DNA from: CAYMUN01 sp964640775
GTDB taxonomy: Bacteria > Patescibacteriota > Saccharimonadia > Saccharimonadales > UBA4665
Direction: 5' to 3'
Assembly: GCA_964640775.1 (NCBI GenBank)
Contig: CAZXIT010000015.1
Coordinates: forward strand, 1 to 17,477
Length of the DNA: 17,477 nt
Positions 13,452 to 17,477 of this stretch are shown here, piece by piece. The notes beneath the pieces are model-generated. The model had not been told where the DNA came from. It ran no database searches and saw only the letters and a list, made by a program, of their open reading frames with translations. Both the position numbers and the translations under genes were made by a program. Every line of letters starts with the position of its first letter. Positions within the stretch are counted from its first letter, which is position 1.

Positions 13452-15039
13452 TCAAGGTATTGCACTCTGTAGGGTATCCACTTCGCAGCAAAAATTGGAG
13501 GGTAATAGTCTTAGTGCTCAAGAGGTGCGAATTAACAAGGTAGCTACCGAACTGTTTGACTGTGAGATTGTGCGAACGTGGAGTCTCGACATTTCCAGCC
13601 GCAAGGGTAAGAACTTTAAGCGTAAAGACCTTGAGGAAATGCTGGCCTACTGCAAGAAAAATAAACGGGTGAGCTTTTTGTTTGTCGATGAGCATGACAG
13701 GTATATGCGCTCAGTAGACGAGTACTACATGTGGAAAGGCCGATTTCTGTACGAGGCTGGTGTCACACTGGTGATCGCCGCCAAGCCAGAGTTAGCGCTT
13801 AATCCAAATAGTGCGTCAATGGCCATAGAGTTTTTTGGTGTCTGGCAGGGCGAAGTCAGTAATGAGGAACGGATTACTAAAACCACTGAAAAAATGCAGG
13901 CTAGAGTGGCGGCTGGCTACTTTCCGGGGAATGTTCACACCTGCTACCAACAAACCAAGATTAGAGGCTTACACGCTCCTTTAGAGCCACAGTGGAGCCT
14001 TATGCGAACAGCCATGCGCCGTATGCTGTATGACGGCTACAGCTTGCACCAAGCCTTAAAGTGGCTTAACAGTAATGGCTTCACGATGATACCAAGCGGC
14101 AGACCATTAGACATGCATCGTTTTAAGCGTATATTGCTCGACCCGTACTACGCAGGTATTACTAAGATCAGCACGTGGGGCGTAACTGGTGTTGGTCTGC
14201 ATAAAGCCATGATTACGCCTGACGAACACGAGCAACTTAAAGACATAGTTCGGGGTGTGCCCAAGAAGTTTAACCGACAAATCCATAATCCTGACTTTCA
14301 GATGTCGAACCTTATGGAGTGTGAGGGGTGCGGCCAGCAAGAAGTCGTTAGCAACAAGTTTGTTGGTTACCGAAACCATAACGGTAAGCGAGTAGATGTC
14401 AGGAAGTATTACGAGTGGTACCGTAGCCGCTGCTGTAACATGGGGCTCAAGAAAGTTAGCGTCCACGGGCAAATGGACGACAAACTAAAACCACTCAAAA
14501 CAAATGACGAAGTGCGGAGTGAGCTAACCGAAGCCATGCGTATAGTCTGGGAACGCCGTAATGCTGATAGCGGTCAACTAGCAGATAGGCTACAGCAAAA
14601 ACTTTGTGCCCTAACAGGCGAAAAAGATAACTTGGTACGATCGATCGGCAGTAACCCAAGCCTAGCCACTGACATAGCTGAATCAGTCGCCAAGATTAAG
14701 CAAGAGATCGCAGACACCGAGCAGGAACTAACCGAAGCCAGCAATCCTGACAAAGACTTCATGGATTTTGTGGAGTTTTCATTGGCTCACGTAGACGATC
14801 TAAATGAGGATTGGTGGGTTTTGACCCCTGATATTCGCGAAAGGTGCAAACAGCTTAGTTTCCCCGGTGGTATTTTTATTACTAAAAACAAAACCGTTAG
14901 CACCCCGCTGACAAGTGCCATTTACAGATACGAAGCCATGAAAAAAGAGTCCCGAAAGACCCTTATTTATTCAGATGGTGATCCCGCGGGGAATCGAACC
15001 CCGGTTGCCAGGATGAAAACCTGGTGTCCTAACCGTTAG
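13444..15039 (+). CDS. Large serine recombinase (integrase) with tRNA-derived C-terminal tail
   Basis: 531 aa in the integrated state. The N-terminal resolvase fold starts IALCRVSTSQQ with nucleophile Ser12 and includes the DEHDRYMRS motif. The recombinase DNA-binding domain follows (about 165-270), then a zinc-ribbon region (Cys293, Cys296, Cys330, Cys331) and a charged coiled coil (about 385-455). Such enzymes join attP to attB through a two-base-stagger serine intermediate. ATG 13444 is chosen over 13360 because it places Ser12 at the usual distance from the start and overlaps the previous stop. The last 18 residues (PAGNRTPVARMKTWCPNR) are read from the antisense of tRNA-Glu; the native 34-residue end lies at 10045-10149. 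Codons near 14941-14963 also form a minus-strand terminator. Confidence 0.92.
   Translation: MVNQGIALCRVSTSQQKLEGNSLSAQEVRINKVATELFDCEIVRTWSLDISSRKGKNFKRKDLEEMLAYCKKNKRVSFLFVDEHDRYMRSVDEYYMWKGRFLYEAGVTLVIAAKPELALNPNSASMAIEFFGVWQGEVSNEERITKTTEKMQARVAAGYFPGNVHTCYQQTKIRGLHAPLEPQWSLMRTAMRRMLYDGYSLHQALKWLNSNGFTMIPSGRPLDMHRFKRILLDPYYAGITKISTWGVTGVGLHKAMITPDEHEQLKDIVRGVPKKFNRQIHNPDFQMSNLMECEGCGQQEVVSNKFVGYRNHNGKRVDVRKYYEWYRSRCCNMGLKKVSVHGQMDDKLKPLKTNDEVRSELTEAMRIVWERRNADSGQLADRLQQKLCALTGEKDNLVRSIGSNPSLATDIAESVAKIKQEIADTEQELTEASNPDKDFMDFVEFSLAHVDDLNEDWWVLTPDIRERCKQLSFPGGIFITKNKTVSTPLTSAIYRYEAMKKESRKTLIYSDGDPAGNRTPVARMKTWCPNR
14941..14963 (-). terminator. Element-borne terminator for tRNA-Glu, hidden in recombinase codons
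   Basis: The minus strand reads AGGGTC, loop TTTCGG, GACTCT, then a T-run (complement of 14941-14946). It starts 12 nt downstream of the tRNA CCA. In the recombinase frame the same bases encode KKESRKT. The sequence lies on the element side of the core, so it is brought in by integration. Confidence 0.65.
14975..14981. repeat. attR core, overlapping the CCA end of tRNA-Glu
   Basis: ATGGTGA, identical to the attL core. In tRNA sense it is TCACCAT: the last two acceptor bases, discriminator A, CCA and one more base. Element lies to the left and host to the right. Confidence 0.8.
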
Positions 15040-15050
15040 ACGACGGGACC
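14976..15050 (-). tRNA. tRNA-Glu (anticodon UUC), CCA encoded
   Basis: A 75-nt cloverleaf read on the minus strand. Acceptor stem GGTCCCG pairs with CGGGATC (one G-U); D arm GTCTAACGGTTAGGAC; anticodon stem CCAGG/CCTGG with loop TTTTCAT giving anticodon TTC (Glu); T arm CCGGGGTTCGATTCCCCG; discriminator A, then genomic CCA (14976-14978). The gene is complete although the element abuts it, because the incoming attP half supplies or preserves the last bases. The end of the recombinase frame lies antisense within it (to 15039). A CAGCC/GGCTG hairpin lies just upstream at 15056-15070. No clear promoter is seen. Confidence 0.96.
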
Positions 15051-15129
15051 CTAAACAGCCTGGTGGGCTGTGTTGCAGACACGAGCGAAGCGTCAGTGAA
15101 ACTATCCGTCAAATAGTACCATAACAGAT

Positions 15130-15170
15130 AGGAAATGAAAATCCCCTCCCAGCTTGAGCGCGAGAGGGGA
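15130..15170 (-). terminator. Intrinsic terminator downstream of the PKD-repeat protein gene
   Basis: The minus strand has TCCCCTC (15164-15170) pairing with GAGGGGA (15142-15148), then ATTTTCATTTCC. It lies about 110 nt beyond the stop of the surface-protein gene and before tRNA-Glu, so it would keep that strong transcript out of the tRNA. The rest of 15051-15281 shows an AGCACA-AATA-TGTGCT palindrome (15241-15256) and a lone TTATCCACA (15269-15277), but no ORF. Confidence 0.6.
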
Positions 15171-15281
15171 CTTTCTGTTAGGAGATCTGTTTATGTTGAT
15201 TTTGAGCGGTCAGTCATGCTCATGTAACTTATTGGAGCTTAGCACAAATATGTGCTTTTGGCTACCGCTTATCCACAGGCC

Positions 15282-17372
15282 TTAGCCGCGCAGGCCGCGG
15301 GCTAGCAGGCGTCGGTACACAATCATACCGATGGCTGTAGCCGCTGCAAACATGGCAGCCAAGTTGGCGCCGGGGCCGGTGTTGATCAGGGTTGAACCCG
15401 GAGTCGTAACCGTCGGAGGCGTAACTGTTGGCGGCACATTGGCTGCGAAGTGGACTTGCTGCTGACACTTGACAGTACCGGCGACCAAATCTTTGCCATC
15501 AACGGTAAAGTGTACGGTGGCGGTAACTACGAAGCTGCCATCTTTAGCAAACTTGTGGGTCTGGCCAAGTACATCGTTGGTGGTCAGCGGAGTGGTGCCG
15601 TCGCCCCAGTCGATGACTGCCATGGCGAACGTAGCGTTCTGGGCAGTCGTGTGGAAGGCGGTGACTTTGACGTTGCGGCTAGCGTCGGCACTGAGGTCGA
15701 ACTTGTCGCAGGTAAAGACTGGTACTACTGGGGGCTGGTTGTGCTGGAAGGTAACGATCTGCTGGCACTGCGGGCCGGCAACCATCATCTCCTGGCCATT
15801 GACAGTGAAGACTGCGGTAGCAGTGATCGTGTAGGTGTTGTCAGCGGCGTATTGGTGAGTCTGGCCGATGACACCGGCGACGCTGTTGACAGTCGTTACC
15901 GGAGTATTATCACCCCAGTCAATCAGGGCTTTCTTGAATGTCGCGCCGTTATTGGCCGTGACACTAAAGGCAGTAGCTTTGACCATGCGGTTGGCGTCTG
16001 CACTGATCTCAAACTTGTCGCAGGTAAAGACCGGGACTACTGGAGCTGGTACAAACTGTACTTTTTGCTCACACTGCGGACCGGTAGCTGTTACATCCTG
16101 GCCGTTGACGGTGAAGTGAGCGACAGCAGTAATGTTGAAGGTGCCGTCTTTGGCAAACTGGTGGGTTTGGCCAACAGGGTTAGTACTGGTCAGGGCTGGT
16201 GTGCCATCATTCCAGTCGATTACGACGTTTTTAAATACGGCGCCGTTCTGGGCAGTAGCAGCGAAGGCATTCACCTTGACTACGCGGTCAGCATTAGCCT
16301 GGATCTGGAAGGTGTCACAGGTAAAGATTGGAGTGACAGGAGCCGGGACAAACTTGACTTGCTGCTGGCAGGCTGGGCTGGTAGCGGCTACATCTTGACC
16401 GTTGACGGTGAAGTGAGCCGTAGCCTTGATCAGGAAGGTGCCATCGGCAGCATACTGGTGGGTCTGGCCAACCGGGCTGGCGCTGGTAGTAGGAGCACTG
16501 CCGTCGCCCCAGTCGATGACTGCGTTGTTAAAGGCAGCGTTGACTGCGGTGAATTTGAACTGGTTGACGGTAACTTTGCGGTCAGCGTTTGCCAGGACAG
16601 TGAACAGGTCGCAGGTAGCGGTTACGACTGGAGCTGGTACGTCTTTGACTACAACTTGGTAGACAATGACTGTACGGAAGTCCCAGCAGCCCCATACGTC
16701 ACCGCCGAGGCCGTTGGTCGGGAAGACCGGGCTGCCGATGCCGATAGAACTGTTGACAGATGAATCAGGCAGGTTGTTGTACACAGTCTGGTTCAGGTTG
16801 TTGTTGTAATGAACTGAGGAAGGAACGAGGGTCATAGTAACGGTCTTGCCACCACAGTTAAGGGTAGCGGTGTCGCTGACTGATTCAGCATTGTTAGCAC
16901 TAACCGTGCTGCCGAAGCTGAAGTTGCTCTTAGTCGTGTTGACACCGGCGGCTGCGAGGGCGACTTTGACATTATGAGCGACAGCACTGCCGGCGCCATT
17001 ATTGTTAAAGTCAGGACTGGCATCGTTGTGGACATAGGTCCAGACATCGAATTTGCTGCCGTCAGCACAAGCTGAGGTCAGGTCGCTGGTAAGCTTAGGG
17101 TTGTCCTTGCTGACAGTGTCATTGCCGCTAATGTTGGGGCGGATACGCACAAAGTCAGGCTCATCGCCGAGCGGGTAAGTACCGTCAGTAGACGATAACA
17201 ATGAAGGTACGCCGCAGATGTCGTTAAACAGCGGAGTCTGGCTGGTCTGCAAATTGGTGTCCGTGTATGGAATACACGGTACGCTGGCCAGGCTGTGCCC
17301 GGCAACCAGGGCAGTGCCCATGACAGCGGCGATAGCTACGGTGCCGCTGATGAGTTTAGTAAGTCGGTTCAT
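15282..17372 (-). CDS. Secreted surface protein with four tandem PKD-like repeats and LxxTG-type anchor
   Basis: A 696-aa exported protein. The signal peptide spans about 1-30 (basic MNRLTK, hydrophobic core, cleavage near HSLAS). The N-terminal domain (about 31-245) carries PDFVRIRPNISGN and FDVWTYVHNDASPD, a layout I associate with Saccharibacteria exoproteins, with paired Cys. Four PKD-like repeats of about 90 residues follow. Each starts with Cys-Asp, carries IDWGDG (IDWNDG, IDWGDN) and GQTHxxAxD, then FTVNGQ, and ends with CQQxV (CEQ), so one disulfide per repeat is likely. After a Pro/Thr linker the C-terminus has LINTG (662-666), a hydrophobic segment and RRLLARGLRG, resembling a sortase signal with Ile for Pro. 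AAGGAG eight nt before the ATG is a strong ribosome binding site. Probably an abundant adhesion or stalk protein. Confidence 0.85.
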   Translation of the reverse strand: MNRLTKLISGTVAIAAVMGTALVAGHSLASVPCIPYTDTNLQTSQTPLFNDICGVPSLLSSTDGTYPLGDEPDFVRIRPNISGNDTVSKDNPKLTSDLTSACADGSKFDVWTYVHNDASPDFNNNGAGSAVAHNVKVALAAAGVNTTKSNFSFGSTVSANNAESVSDTATLNCGGKTVTMTLVPSSVHYNNNLNQTVYNNLPDSSVNSSIGIGSPVFPTNGLGGDVWGCWDFRTVIVYQVVVKDVPAPVVTATCDLFTVLANADRKVTVNQFKFTAVNAAFNNAVIDWGDGSAPTTSASPVGQTHQYAADGTFLIKATAHFTVNGQDVAATSPACQQQVKFVPAPVTPIFTCDTFQIQANADRVVKVNAFAATAQNGAVFKNVVIDWNDGTPALTSTNPVGQTHQFAKDGTFNITAVAHFTVNGQDVTATGPQCEQKVQFVPAPVVPVFTCDKFEISADANRMVKATAFSVTANNGATFKKALIDWGDNTPVTTVNSVAGVIGQTHQYAADNTYTITATAVFTVNGQEMMVAGPQCQQIVTFQHNQPPVVPVFTCDKFDLSADASRNVKVTAFHTTAQNATFAMAVIDWGDGTTPLTTNDVLGQTHKFAKDGSFVVTATVHFTVDGKDLVAGTVKCQQQVHFAANVPPTVTPPTVTTPGSTLINTGPGANLAAMFAAATAIGMIVYRRLLARGLRG
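15447..16613 (-). repeat. Four tandem coding repeats of about 264-276 bp
   Basis: Units at 16350-16613, 16053-16319, 15747-16022 and 15447-15710, counted from the first Cys codon to the last Phe of each PKD-like module, separated by 30-36 nt linkers coding VPAP-type or similar residues. The units remain alike at DNA level around the Cys-Asp start (GTCGCAGGTAAAGAC-like) and around the GQTH and FTVNG codons. They could recombine to change repeat number. The third unit is longest because of an extra VAGVI segment. Confidence 0.75.
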
Positions 17373-17403
17373 GATATATTCTCCTTATTCTTCAATTAAT
17401 TAG

Positions 17404-17477
17404 TTAACAGCCTGCACACGTCGGAGGTGCTGGGGGTTTAGGTGCTGGCTTCGGGACTGGGGCTGGGACTGGAGCTG
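17404..17477 (-). CDS. C-terminal end of a Pro/Ala-rich protein (partial)
   Basis: The frame enters from the right edge and stops with TAA at 17404-17406, 31 nt before the start of the PKD-repeat gene. The visible 23 residues are APVPAPVPKPAPKPPAPP followed by TCAGC. Such a proline-alanine-lysine tail is typical of a wall-spanning or linker segment of an exported protein. The final two Cys are notable. The short gap suggests the same transcript as the PKD protein. Nothing can be said about the rest. Confidence 0.5.
   Translation of the reverse strand, partial: APVPAPVPKPAPKPPAPPTCAGC

Larger units (their letters stand above)
10037..14981 (+). mobile_element. Integrated rolling-circle replicon with large serine recombinase, at tRNA-Glu
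   Basis: About 4.94 kb (core to core) with all genes rightward, opposite to the flanking host genes, and visibly lower GC. Ends are defined by the direct repeat ATGGTGA (10037-10043 and 14975-14981), extended to TTCA-R-ATGGTGA at 10032-10043 and 14970-14981 (11 of 12 identical). The right copy lies on the 3' end of tRNA-Glu, which stays intact. Independent proof of the ends: joining right end to left end through the core continues the recombinase reading frame in phase for 34 codons to a stop. Content in order: cargo membrane protein, control region with hairpins, HUH Rep, 53-aa protein, serine recombinase. A Rep plus a recombinase implies an element that can exist as a rolling-circle plasmid or integrated. 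Confidence 0.9.

Noticed and set aside
15269..15277. Perfect DnaA box TTATCCACA
   Set aside because: Only one copy, no AT-rich unwinding region and no dnaA or dnaN nearby; too little for an origin of replication.
15447..16613. CRISPR-like periodicity
   Set aside because: The periodic units are 264-276 bp and protein-coding; no short direct repeats with unique spacers exist.
15450..16763. Long plus-strand frame antisense to the PKD repeats
   Set aside because: An antisense shadow produced by the biased, repeated codons of the surface protein; the real frame has a signal peptide, domains and an anchor.

Overview
The window looks like chromosome from a Candidatus Saccharibacteria (TM7, Patescibacteria) genome. 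This is inferred from protein style and layout, not from a database hit: a compact minus-strand chromosome with a glycolytic pyk-pgk-tpiA block, a yabE/rpf-type cell-wall gene joined to rsmA, a UvrD/PcrA helicase, and a secreted PKD-repeat protein with an LxxTG-like C-terminal anchor. TGA is used as a stop (tpiA), so the genetic code is standard.

Layout. At 114-275 a tiny Cys/His protein runs rightward and meets, tail to tail, a MarR regulator (272-736). Leftward from there come rsmA (883-1665), a YabE/Rpf-like wall-lytic protein (1668-2954) and pcrA/uvrD (3025-5181). Next is a leftward block transcribed as pyk (7979-9412), pgk (6672-7958), tpiA (5868-6650) and a membrane-anchored disordered protein (5225-5875) whose start overlaps the tpiA stop. 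A small two-TM protein (9476-10018) lies upstream of pyk. On the far right are tRNA-Glu(UUC) with encoded CCA (14976-15050), a large surface protein with four tandem PKD-like repeats (15282-17372), and the Pro/Ala-rich tail of another CDS (17404-17477).

Between 10037 and 14981, all on the plus strand and visibly more AT-rich, sits a roughly 4.94-kb integrated mobile element. It encodes a cargo membrane protein, a control region (perfect-stem hairpins, candidate small RNA, two intrinsic terminators), a HUH rolling-circle Rep with a candidate nick-site hairpin just upstream, a 53-aa protein and a large serine recombinase. It is inserted exactly at the CCA end of tRNA-Glu. The core ATGGTGA is duplicated at 10037-10043 and 14975-14981, within a 12-bp match having one mismatch.

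The main discovery is that attP lies inside the 3' end of the recombinase gene. In the integrated state the recombinase reading frame runs antisense into tRNA-Glu and ends with an 18-residue tail borrowed from the tRNA (531 aa in total). The original tail is stranded 5 kb away, immediately inside the left end (10045-10149). Joining the two ends through the core restores an uninterrupted frame with a 34-residue native tail (547 aa). Integration therefore rewrites the recombinase C-terminus and excision should restore it. The same 3' codons form, on the opposite strand, an intrinsic terminator placed just downstream of tRNA-Glu. The element thus separates the tRNA from the host gene (9476-10018) that would otherwise begin about 19 nt after its CCA.
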